From NCBI GenBank assembly GCA_024653225.1, contig JANLGA010000039.1, positions 1 through 10,035 of the forward strand: DNA of 10,035 nucleotides. The letters run 5' to 3'. This document shows, piece by piece, positions 1 to 5,652 of this stretch; within the stretch, counting starts at the first letter, position 1; every line of letters starts with the position of its first letter. Below the pieces are notes generated by a model that was not told the DNA's origin, made no database searches, and worked only from the letters and a program-made list of their open reading frames with translations. Source of the DNA: Bacillota bacterium. GTDB taxonomy: Bacteria > Bacillota > Sulfobacillia > JABLXB01. The translations under genes were made by a program, and so were the position numbers.

Positions 1-876
1 GCCGCACACCCCGTCGCCGCAACACATTATGGAATTGTTGGAGACGGTGAGAACGACATCGCGCCCCGAGGCCCTGATCATGGAGGCCACCCAACGGTGC
101 TGGGAATCCGGCCCGGAGCTGTGAACGAGATCGAAGCCCCGTTGAAGCAGTGTCCCGAGGGCGTCGGTCGGGGCGGAATCGCGGGAGACATAGACCAACG
201 GGATGCCGAGTCGCTCGAGGTCCCCCGCTATGAAGACCCCATCCACCGACCCGCCCGGTAATGCGGCGACTGTCACGGAATTGCCGGCCGCTAGGAGGCG
301 GCGCGCCACGTGCAGGCCCGGCCCCTGGCCCACACCCCTGGCCACGATCAGCGCCATTGAGTTTCGCAGCCGCCTCAACCTGTTGACGCCGAATACCCCG
401 TTCCAGTAAGGTCCCCTCGCGATTAGTGCGTCGGATACCCCTTCGAGCGCCTTGGTCTTCGGACCCATGACCTGGACGGCGAACTTCGCCCCGCGATCCC
501 AGGCGTCCATCACCGAGATGGGGGCGCCGAAGCACTGGCGCGTGTCCGGCGGCCTGAGGAATAGGAAACTGCCGGGGTCTGAGAGGTCCCTGGACAGACT
601 CTCGGGGATGCCGAGCGTGAACACAATCAGCGACTTCGATTCGCGGCGGACGTCAACCACCTCGAGCCTGTACTCCGACCTGGGCGGAAGGGATCGCTTT
701 CCCGCCCACAAGTATTCCGAGTAGACACACACCCCCGACCAGGAACAATTGCACAGGCTTTCTCCCTTCAGGAGCGAGCAGGCTATGCATTCCCCCAGGT
801 CAGCCAGCACGCAAGGACAGAACTGTGATCCGGCGTCAATGCATACCGAGGTGCCCTGACTCGAAGACAAAACCAC
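1..876 (-). CDS. PyrK/SudB-like FAD/NAD(P)-binding Fe-S oxidoreductase subunit, C-terminus off the left edge
   Basis: The minus-strand frame is open from a stop at 931-933 to the window edge. It reads as a sulfide/dihydroorotate dehydrogenase-like electron-transfer protein. From the GTG at 876, the N-terminus is Cys-rich (C20, C22, C30, C33, C42, C44, C50; it reads CPCVLADLGECIAC, then CNCSWSGVC). A flavin-binding region follows, with PGSFLFLRP and APISVMD. Next come RGPYWNG and the NAD(P)-binding IVARGVGQGPGLHVARRLL (about residues 171-190). At the edge, MCCGDGVCG gives the start of the PyrK-type CX4CX2C [2Fe-2S] motif. By family, such proteins pass electrons between NAD(P)H and a partner oxidoreductase; the partner would lie beyond the edge. 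The start is uncertain: GTG 876 and TTG 870 both lie behind the purine-rich GAGGGGGAG, and TTG 870 has the better spacing. The family call is firm. The substrate is unknown, and true PyrK is less likely because of the extra N-terminal cysteine domain. Confidence 0.82.
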   Translation of the reverse strand, partial: MVLSSSQGTSVCIDAGSQFCPCVLADLGECIACSLLKGESLCNCSWSGVCVYSEYLWAGKRSLPPRSEYRLEVVDVRRESKSLIVFTLGIPESLSRDLSDPGSFLFLRPPDTRQCFGAPISVMDAWDRGAKFAVQVMGPKTKALEGVSDALIARGPYWNGVFGVNRLRRLRNSMALIVARGVGQGPGLHVARRLLAAGNSVTVAALPGGSVDGVFIAGDLERLGIPLVYVSRDSAPTDALGTLLQRGFDLVHSSGPDSQHRWVASMIRASGRDVVLTVSNNSIMCCGDGVCG

Positions 877-933
877 ACTCCCCCTCGCGCGTGCTCCCAC
901 GCCTAGCGTATTCCGTGCCCCGGGACCCTGTTA

Positions 934-961
934 CTCGGGCGGGTACGTGCGCTCGGGCGGG
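934..961 (+). repeat. 10-bp direct repeat CTCGGGCGGG, two copies 18 bp apart
   Basis: CTCGGGCGGG occurs at 934-943 and again at 952-961, directly upstream of the -10-like TATACT. The copies are identical and sit in the only divergent noncoding stretch in the left half of the window. A tandem activator or repressor site is possible. In GC-rich DNA a 10-bp repeat of G/C-biased sequence can also arise by chance. Confidence 0.45.
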
Positions 962-990
962 CATATACTTTGGTGGACAGCGGAGAGCGG

Positions 991-996
991 GGGAGG
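991..996 (+). promoter_or_regulatory. Ribosome binding site that sets the GerMN gene start
   Basis: GGGAGG lies 8 nt before the GTG at 1005. It decides for this GTG over the much longer open frame that begins at 825, whose first 60 codons look like intergenic sequence read as protein. Translation from the GTG begins directly with a signal peptide. Confidence 0.7.
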
Positions 997-1004
997 AAAA
1001 GGCG

Positions 1005-1895
1005 GTGTTCAGGAGCGCTGTCGCCGCGTTCGTCGCGGCTTCCCTTGCCGTGGCCCTCGCCCCGGGCTGCCTCGCCGAACGGAGGACCTGGAAACCCGGC
1101 GAGCCGACGGCGGAGACGCTCGTGTACCTGGTTACGGCGGACATGGGTTACCTCGTTCCCGTCACTGTGCCCTTGCCGCGGGCGGGAAGGGAGCGCGAAG
1201 CCGCCAGACTGGTGGTGGAGTGGGAGGCGGGCGGACCCTTGCGCTCGCCCTTCCCCGGTGGGTGTATCTTGCGTTCCTTTCGGGTCGAGGGGGCGACGGC
1301 GCACGTCGAGGTCTCGGGGCGCAACGGGGCGCACCCCGATTCCCCGGCGCCGCGCGCGGCCGACGCCCTGGCGTGGACTCTCACCGAGTTTCCCGGGGTC
1401 ACGAGGGTCTCCCTTGACGCATGGGGAGCTCGAACCGGCCCCGCGCCGCGACCGCCGTTCCTGAACCGCGACGGGCCCGCGCCGTGGGACTGTTCGATGA
1501 AGCTAGTACTCTGGTTCGGATATCGAGGGTACTCTGTGCCCGTCACCAGGTTCGTGCCGCGAACGGTGTTTCCGCACTGGTCCGCGGTGGAACAGCTCGC
1601 GCTGGGCCCACCGGGCGGGAGTCCCTTCGAGAGACCGCTGCCCGAGGGCGTCGAGATCCTCGGCGTTCGTGTCGAAGGCGGCGTCTGCACCGTCAATGTC
1701 TCGACCGGAACGGATCCCCGCAGTGCAGCCGGCCTTTCCGTGCGGTCGGTGGTACTGACGCTGACGGAGTTTCTCGATGTGCGGGCCGTCCGGATCTTGG
1801 TGAACGGCAGGTCCGGGATACCCCTGCAGGGTGCGGTCTCGGGGGAACCGCTCGGTCGCGGACGGATCAACCCCGTGTCAGTAGGGTTACACTAG
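1005..1895 (+). CDS. Secreted or lipid-anchored protein with two GerMN domains (GerM-like)
   Basis: The 296-residue product begins with a short basic and hydrophobic segment (residues 1-24), a signal peptide. Cys22 follows A-P-G, so lipid anchoring is possible but the lipobox is poor, and cleavage after CLA is an alternative. Two tandem GerMN repeats follow, at about 36-143 and 165-271. Each has a YLVTADMGYLVPVT- or LWFGYRGYSVPVT-like first strand, a later GVRVEGG-type strand and an LTLTEF helix. B. subtilis GerM has the same signal-plus-two-GerMN plan and acts in the sporulation envelope complex, so an envelope role outside the cytoplasmic membrane is likely. A true gerM orthologue is not proven, because GerMN domains also occur in non-sporulating bacteria. 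It is the first gene of the plus-strand run and lies 78 bp before yicC. Confidence 0.75.
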   Translation: MFRSAVAAFVAASLAVALAPGCLAERRTWKPGEPTAETLVYLVTADMGYLVPVTVPLPRAGREREAARLVVEWEAGGPLRSPFPGGCILRSFRVEGATAHVEVSGRNGAHPDSPAPRAADALAWTLTEFPGVTRVSLDAWGARTGPAPRPPFLNRDGPAPWDCSMKLVLWFGYRGYSVPVTRFVPRTVFPHWSAVEQLALGPPGGSPFERPLPEGVEILGVRVEGGVCTVNVSTGTDPRSAAGLSVRSVVLTLTEFLDVRAVRILVNGRSGIPLQGAVSGEPLGRGRINPVSVGLH

Positions 1896-1959
1896 GGATG
1901 GTTGTCGCAGGAATCGAGGGTACCGACAGCGAAAGGGGGCAAGCATGTTGACAGATCTC

Positions 1960-1964
1960 GGAGG
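1960..1964 (+). promoter_or_regulatory. Ribosome binding site that sets the yicC start
   Basis: GGAGG (extended to GGAGGGG) lies 9 nt before the GTG at 1974. Starting there gives the family-typical N-terminus RSMTGYG at residues 3-9. The in-frame ATG at 1902 would add 24 unconserved residues. Confidence 0.7.
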
Positions 1965-1973
1965 GGCTGGTTC

Positions 1974-2852
1974 GTGGCGCGCAGCATGACGGGCTACGGC
2001 AAGGGCGATTGGCCCGGGCCGGCGTATTCCGTGGCAGTCGAGATTAGGTCCGTCAACCACAGGTATTGCGAGGTCTCTACGAGGACTCCCAGGGCCGCCG
2101 CTCCCTTGGAGGACAGGATCCGCCGCGCGGTCCAGGAGAGGGTGAAGCGCGGCAGAATTGACGTATTCGTGGATGTGAGGGCGAACGAAGGAGTCGCCAA
2201 GCAGGTAATTGTTGACAAGCACCTGGCCTTGGCATATTATAGTGCATTGAGAGACATGCAGGATGAACTGGGATTACCTGGTAACGTGGACGTTGCCATG
2301 CTGGCCGGTCTTCCCGGGGTGGTGTCGGAAGAGGAATCAAGGGCAGACGAGGAACTCTTGTGGCAGTCGATCGAAGGGGCGCTTTCGGCGGCACTCGGCC
2401 GATTGGTCGAGATGAGAGAAAGAGAAGGGAAGGTGCTCGCCGAGGACATCCTCGCCAGGCTCAACAGGATCGAGAGGCTGGTTTCGGACATCCAGGCGAG
2501 GGCGCCCCTGATGGTGGAGCAGTACAGGCAGAAGCTGGACAGCCGCATAAGGGAAATCCTCCCCGCCGGTGCTCTTGACGAGACGCGTTTGGCCATGGAA
2601 GTCGCACTTTACGCGGACAGGGCTGACATAAGCGAGGAAATTGTCCGCGTGGGCAGCCACCTCGAACAGCTCAGGTGCGCGCTGGCATCAGACGAAGCGG
2701 TCGGGAGAAGGATGGATTTCCTGATCCAGGAGATCAACAGGGAGATCAACACCATCGGGTCCAAGGCCGCGGACGTCGAGGTCAGCGGGATGGTTGTCAG
2801 GGTCAAGAGCGAACTCGAGACGATAAGGGAACAGGTTCAGAACATCGAGTAG
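1974..2852 (+). CDS. yicC: YicC/YloC-family endoribonuclease
   Basis: The product has 292 residues, the usual YicC length of about 290. The N-terminal signature RSMTGYG (3-9) is followed by EIRSVNHRY (23-31), then KRGRIDVFV (58-66). The C-terminal DUF1732 region contains EVALYADRADISEE, FLIQEINREINTIGSK and the typical ending IREQVQNIE. The middle (about 155-210) is helical and probably coiled-coil. By family, YicC (E. coli) and YloC (B. subtilis) are cytoplasmic manganese-dependent endoribonucleases that affect RNA turnover. The gene starts with GTG behind a clear ribosome site and ends 19 bp before mihF. In Bacillus, yloC directly precedes remA and gmk; here a MihF gene is inserted between them. 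Confidence 0.93.
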   Translation: MARSMTGYGKGDWPGPAYSVAVEIRSVNHRYCEVSTRTPRAAAPLEDRIRRAVQERVKRGRIDVFVDVRANEGVAKQVIVDKHLALAYYSALRDMQDELGLPGNVDVAMLAGLPGVVSEEESRADEELLWQSIEGALSAALGRLVEMREREGKVLAEDILARLNRIERLVSDIQARAPLMVEQYRQKLDSRIREILPAGALDETRLAMEVALYADRADISEEIVRVGSHLEQLRCALASDEAVGRRMDFLIQEINREINTIGSKAADVEVSGMVVRVKSELETIREQVQNIE

Positions 2853-2871
2853 GAAAGGGGAGAGGAGAGTA

Positions 2872-3186
2872 ATGGCTTTACCGAAGCTGAGTGCGGCTGA
2901 GAAGAAGGAAGCACTGGAGAAGGCCCAGGTAATGAGGAGGAAGCGCAGTGAACTGCGCGCGGCTCTGAAGAAGGGGAAGGTAGATTTCGGGCAAATACTA
3001 GACGGTGAGGATGAAGTCACCGCGCGCATGAGGGTGGCCTATCTGCTCAAGTCGCTGCCCAGGGTCGGCAAGGTCAAAGCCCAGAAGATCATGGAAGAAA
3101 TCGGGATAGACGAGTCGAGACGGGTGCAGGGGCTCGGGAAGCGGCAGAAGGAGGCGCTGCTCGCCAAGCTCGGCGGTAAGGGATAA
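2872..3186 (+). CDS. mihF: MihF-type (actinobacterial) integration host factor
   Basis: The product has 104 residues and is very close in plan to mycobacterial IHF (mIHF/MihF). It starts MALPKLSAAEKKEALEKA. A basic helix follows (RRKRSELRAALKKGK, about 22-36). The core LPRVGKVKAQKIMEEIGID (62-80) is then followed by RRVQGLGKRQKEALL (83-97), the S13-like helix-two-turn-helix region that binds DNA. By family it is a nucleoid-associated protein that bends DNA. It is unrelated to the IHF-alpha/beta (HU) fold. The ATG follows the purine-rich GAGAGGAGAG. The gene lies 19 bp after yicC and 15 bp before remA. In Actinomycetota mihF directly precedes gmk; here remA separates them. I am confident of the family. 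Confidence 0.92.
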   Translation: MALPKLSAAEKKEALEKAQVMRRKRSELRAALKKGKVDFGQILDGEDEVTARMRVAYLLKSLPRVGKVKAQKIMEEIGIDESRRVQGLGKRQKEALLAKLGGKG

Positions 3187-3201
3187 CCGGGAGGTAGGTT
3201 G

Positions 3202-3474
3202 ATGGACATCAAGTTGATCAACATCGGATTCGGTAACATCGTCTCGGCCAACAGGATTGTGGCAATCGTCAGCCCGGAGTCGGCACCCATCAAGAGGATC
3301 ATTACCGAGGCTCGTGACCGAGGCATGTTGATCGACGCGACATATGGCCGGCGGACGAGGGCCGTGATAATCACGGACAGCGACCACGTGATTCTCTCGG
3401 CCGTGCAGCCGGAAACGGTGGCCAACCGGCTATCCAGCAAGGAACCAGGAGAAGATATCGGGGTCGAAGAGTAG
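3202..3474 (+). CDS. remA: RemA/DUF370 matrix-gene regulator
   Basis: The product has 90 residues and resembles B. subtilis RemA (YlzA) almost throughout. The stretches KLINIGFGNIVSANR (4-18), SPESAPIKRII (24-34), RGMLIDATYGRRTRAV (40-55), DSDHVILSAVQPETVANRL and a short acidic tail are all present. Arg18 and Arg50/Arg51, linked to DNA binding in RemA, are conserved. RemA forms ring-like oligomers and activates biofilm-matrix and osmoprotection genes in Bacillus; its targets here are unknown. I chose the ATG at 3202 over the adjacent TTG at 3199 because GGGAGGT (3189-3195) is then 6 nt away. It is 11 bp before gmk, as in Bacillus, and probably co-transcribed with it. Confidence 0.94.
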   Translation: MDIKLINIGFGNIVSANRIVAIVSPESAPIKRIITEARDRGMLIDATYGRRTRAVIITDSDHVILSAVQPETVANRLSSKEPGEDIGVEE

Positions 3475-3485
3475 GCTGGTGGGGC

Positions 3486-4163
3486 ATGGGGAGCGAGGCG
3501 TCCGCTAGAGGCCTGCTCGTGGTGATGTCCGCTCCATCGGGGGCTGGAAAGGGCACGCTGCGACGTGCCCTTCTTGATCGTCGGCGCGACATCGTGTTCT
3601 GCCCGTCGGTCACTACCAGGAAGCCGCGTCCGGGAGAGATCCCGGGCGGCGACTACCTGTTCGTGTCGGAGGACGAGTTCGAGCGGAAAGTCCGCGCCGG
3701 CGAATTGATCGAGTGGGCGAGGGTATACGATCACCTCTACGGAACCCCGGGGGCGGCGCTCGAGAGCCTCCTGGACGGGGGATACACGGTGTTGGTGGAA
3801 AAGGACGTCCAGGGCGCGAAGGCCCTGCGGTCCCGGTATCCGGACGCCGTATACGTGTTCGTTCTGCCCCCGTCGTTCGAGGAACTCAAGAAACGCGTGG
3901 AGCGGCGGGGCACCGAGTCACCCGGCGAAGTCGGCGTACGACTGCAGTCCTACGCCGAGGAACTTCGGCAGGTCGGGCACTACGACTACGTGATCGTCAA
4001 CGATGACCTCGATACGGCCGAGCGAAAGCTCGAGGCCATAATCACTGCTGAGAGATGCCGAGTCTCGAGGAACCTCGGAAGGCTCGATGTAGCGGCGAAG
4101 GAGGCTGAAGCGGCGGGTGTTCTATCCACCTCTGGACGTGTTGATGAAAAAGGTCGATTCTAA
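3486..4163 (+). CDS. gmk: Guanylate kinase
   Basis: This enzyme phosphorylates GMP to GDP with ATP in the cytoplasm. The P-loop APSGAGKGT is at residues 16-24. The GMP-binding segment SVTTRKPRPGE is at 41-51, followed by GGDYLFVSEDEF, then LIEWARVYDHLYGTP (74-88). The lid region RVERRGTESPGEV is at about 137-149, and YDYVIVNDDLD is at 166-176. Two positions are unusual: DHLYGTP where NYYGTP is common, and VEKDVQGA (104-111) where the family usually has a hydrophobic residue before DVQGA. The 225 residues exceed the usual 205 or so. The extra C-terminal stretch (about 205-225) overlaps rpoZ and is probably not structurally important. GGTGGGG lies just before the ATG. Confidence 0.95.
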   Translation: MGSEASARGLLVVMSAPSGAGKGTLRRALLDRRRDIVFCPSVTTRKPRPGEIPGGDYLFVSEDEFERKVRAGELIEWARVYDHLYGTPGAALESLLDGGYTVLVEKDVQGAKALRSRYPDAVYVFVLPPSFEELKKRVERRGTESPGEVGVRLQSYAEELRQVGHYDYVIVNDDLDTAERKLEAIITAERCRVSRNLGRLDVAAKEAEAAGVLSTSGRVDEKGRF

Positions 4164-4314
4164 GTACACCCTGGTAGTGACGGCCGCAAAGAGAGCTCGG
4201 GAGATAACGGAAGGGAAGGCTTACGCCGAAGACCCGGGGACGTTGAAGCCGGTTTCGTTGGCGCTACAGGAAATCGCCGATGGTCGCATAACCTTCGAGA
4301 GGGTCCGCGACTGA
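4117..4314 (+). CDS. rpoZ: DNA-directed RNA polymerase omega subunit
   Basis: The 65-residue product starts with GTG and reads FYPPLDVLMKKVDSKYTLV, then AAKRAREITEG (23-33) and KPVSLALQEIADGRI (44-58). This is the standard omega pattern of a KRAR helix and a KPV-ALxEIxxG segment. Omega chaperones and stabilises the beta-prime subunit. The gene begins 47 nt inside the 3' end of gmk, in the +1 frame. The GTG is supported because it gives the family-standard N-terminus; AAGGAGG at 4098-4104 is 12 nt upstream, a slightly long spacing. Translational coupling to gmk is likely. Confidence 0.92.
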   Translation: MFYPPLDVLMKKVDSKYTLVVTAAKRAREITEGKAYAEDPGTLKPVSLALQEIADGRITFERVRD

Positions 4315-4324
4315 GCGGACGACG

Positions 4325-4348
4325 CCCACCGGTCGAACGACGGGTGGG
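4325..4348. repeat. 24-nt interrupted palindrome between rpoZ and coaBC
   Basis: CCCACC (4325-4330) pairs with GGTGGG (4343-4348), and inside it GTCG (4332-4335) pairs with CGAC (4338-4341). A single G-G mismatch separates the two blocks and AA is at the centre. It lies in the 88-bp gap between rpoZ and coaBC and is not followed by a T-tract, so it is not a standard terminator. It could be an operator, an mRNA hairpin or chance. Confidence 0.4.
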
Positions 4349-4402
4349 GTGCCGCGAATGGCCGCGCCCGCGGCGGGCCGCCGTCGGAGGGGGGTGTTGG
4401 GG

Positions 4403-5641
4403 GTGCTGCAGGGCAGGAGGATCGGACTGGGTGTCTCCGGGGGTATCGCGGCATACAAGGCGGTCGAACTATGCAGCAGGTTGAGGCGACTCGGCGCGGA
4501 CGTGCAGGTCGCCATGACGAGGAATGCCTGCAGGCTGGTCACCCCGCTGACGTTCCGCGCCATATCCGGGAACCCCGTGATAACGGGCATGTTCCGTGAG
4601 CCGCGCCGTTGGAGCGTGGAGCACGTCGAATTCGCCAGGTGGGCCGAGCTCATAGCGGTCGTCCCGGCGACGGCGAACCTCATCGGGAAGGTGGCGTCGG
4701 GAATAGCCGACGATTTCCTCACCACCGCGATAATGGCGGCCAAATGCAGGGTACTCTTCGCGCCGTCAATGAACGAGGCCATGTACGAGAATCCGATAGT
4801 GCGCGCCAACATCTCGCGCCTCAAGGTGCACGGCTACGAGTTCATCGAACCGGAGGAAGGCCGGCTCGCGTGCGGCGAGTTCGGGCGGGGTCGGTTGCCG
4901 GACACCGGCGAGATCGTCCAGCGGATCGTTTCGATCCTGACGGTGGGTGGGGGGCGGCGGGACCTCGAGGGCGTGCGCGTGGTCGTGACGGCGGGCCCCA
5001 CCAGGGAACCCATTGACCCCGTGAGGTTCCTCTCGAACCCGTCCTCGGGCAAGATGGGATTCGTCGTCGCCGAAGAGGCCGCCGAGCGCGGCGCGCACGT
5101 TGTGCTGGTGAGTGGACCCGTGTCCCTGCCGCCGCCGCCGGGCGTCCGCCTGGTCGGGGTCACCACGGCTCGGGAGATGTACGATGCAGTCATGTCGGAG
5201 TTGGACTCCTGCGACGTCCTGGTGAAGACGGCGGCCGTGTCCGACTACAGGCCCGAGTCAGTCTCGGGGCGGAAGATCAAGAAGAGCGATGCGCCCCTTA
5301 CGCTGCGCCTTGTGCCCAACCCCGACATCTTGCGCGAGGCCGGGAAGAGAAAAGGGTCGAGGATCCTGGTGGGGTTCGCCGCGGAGACTGAAAACCTCGT
5401 CGAGAACGCCTCGGCGAAACTGCGGGAGAAGAACCTCGACCTCATCGTCGTGAACGACGTCAGTCGGGAGGGGGCCGGTTTCGGCGGGGACACGAACGCC
5501 GCCAAGATCGTTGACGCCGCCGGAGCGGTGATCGAGGTGCCCCTCACGACCAAGAGGATGTTGGCGCGGCTGCTGCTCGACAAGGTCGCCGAATTGTTGA
5601 GTGCCAAGGGTCGCAGCGCGGGGCGCCCGGCCGGCCGGTAG
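4403..5641 (+). CDS. coaBC: Bifunctional phosphopantothenoylcysteine decarboxylase / phosphopantothenate-cysteine ligase
   Basis: This two-domain enzyme makes 4'-phosphopantetheine for coenzyme A. The CoaB half joins 4'-phosphopantothenate to cysteine, and the CoaC half then decarboxylates the product using FMN. From the GTG at 4403 (412 residues), CoaC spans about 1-180. It has GVSGGIAAYK, catalytic His74 in EHVEFARW, PSMNEAMYENP with Asn124, and ACGEFGRGRLPD with Cys157; these numbers sit one off E. coli His75, Asn125 and Cys158. CoaB spans about 190-400, with TAGPTREPIDPVRFLSN, NPSSGKMG at 212-219, KIKKSDAPLTL and LVPNPDIL. The common PxMNxxMW has Tyr in place of Trp. The start is not certain: TTG 4397 has better spacing from GGAGG (4386-4390), and ATG 4358 and GTG 4349 would add an arginine-rich leader. 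GTG 4403 matches family numbering best. Confidence 0.93.
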   Translation: MLQGRRIGLGVSGGIAAYKAVELCSRLRRLGADVQVAMTRNACRLVTPLTFRAISGNPVITGMFREPRRWSVEHVEFARWAELIAVVPATANLIGKVASGIADDFLTTAIMAAKCRVLFAPSMNEAMYENPIVRANISRLKVHGYEFIEPEEGRLACGEFGRGRLPDTGEIVQRIVSILTVGGGRRDLEGVRVVVTAGPTREPIDPVRFLSNPSSGKMGFVVAEEAAERGAHVVLVSGPVSLPPPPGVRLVGVTTAREMYDAVMSELDSCDVLVKTAAVSDYRPESVSGRKIKKSDAPLTLRLVPNPDILREAGKRKGSRILVGFAAETENLVENASAKLREKNLDLIVVNDVSREGAGFGGDTNAAKIVDAAGAVIEVPLTTKRMLARLLLDKVAELLSAKGRSAGRPAGR

Positions 5642-5648
5642 GAGGTGA
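5640..5648 (+). promoter_or_regulatory. Near-perfect ribosome binding site overlapping the coaBC stop
   Basis: AGGAGGTGA, the full complement of the 16S rRNA 3' end, lies 4 nt before the ATG at 5653. Its first two bases are part of the coaBC TAG stop. It is the strongest ribosome site in the window and implies efficient translation of the hydrolase within the same message. Confidence 0.75.
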
Positions 5649-5652
5649 ACCC

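Larger units (their letters stand above)
877..1004. promoter_or_regulatory. Divergent intergenic region between the FAD/NAD-binding gene and the GerMN gene
   Basis: These 128 bases separate two divergent genes, so they should hold promoters for both. On the plus strand TATACT at 964-969 resembles a -10 box, about 36 bp before the GTG at 1005, but no good -35 lies 16-18 bp upstream. A 10-bp direct repeat sits immediately before it (see the repeat entry). On the minus strand TACGCT (910-905) is a weak -10 candidate. Promoter assignment is inference from context. Confidence 0.35.

Noticed and set aside
203..724. Two plus-strand open frames at the left end
   Set aside because: They lie opposite the PyrK-like gene, whose motifs are unmistakable on the minus strand.
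1148..1870. Minus-strand open frame opposite the GerMN gene
   Set aside because: Shadow of a better-supported gene that has a signal peptide, two domains and a ribosome site.
1948..1953. TTGACA, a perfect -35 hexamer before yicC
   Set aside because: The matching -10 position (about 1971) reads TTCGTG and lies directly at the start codon, so it cannot be the yicC promoter.
4349..4402. Longer coaBC N-terminus from GTG 4349 or ATG 4358
   Set aside because: It would add an arginine-rich, unconserved leader. Starting at 4403 places catalytic residues within one position of the E. coli numbering. Not fully excluded.
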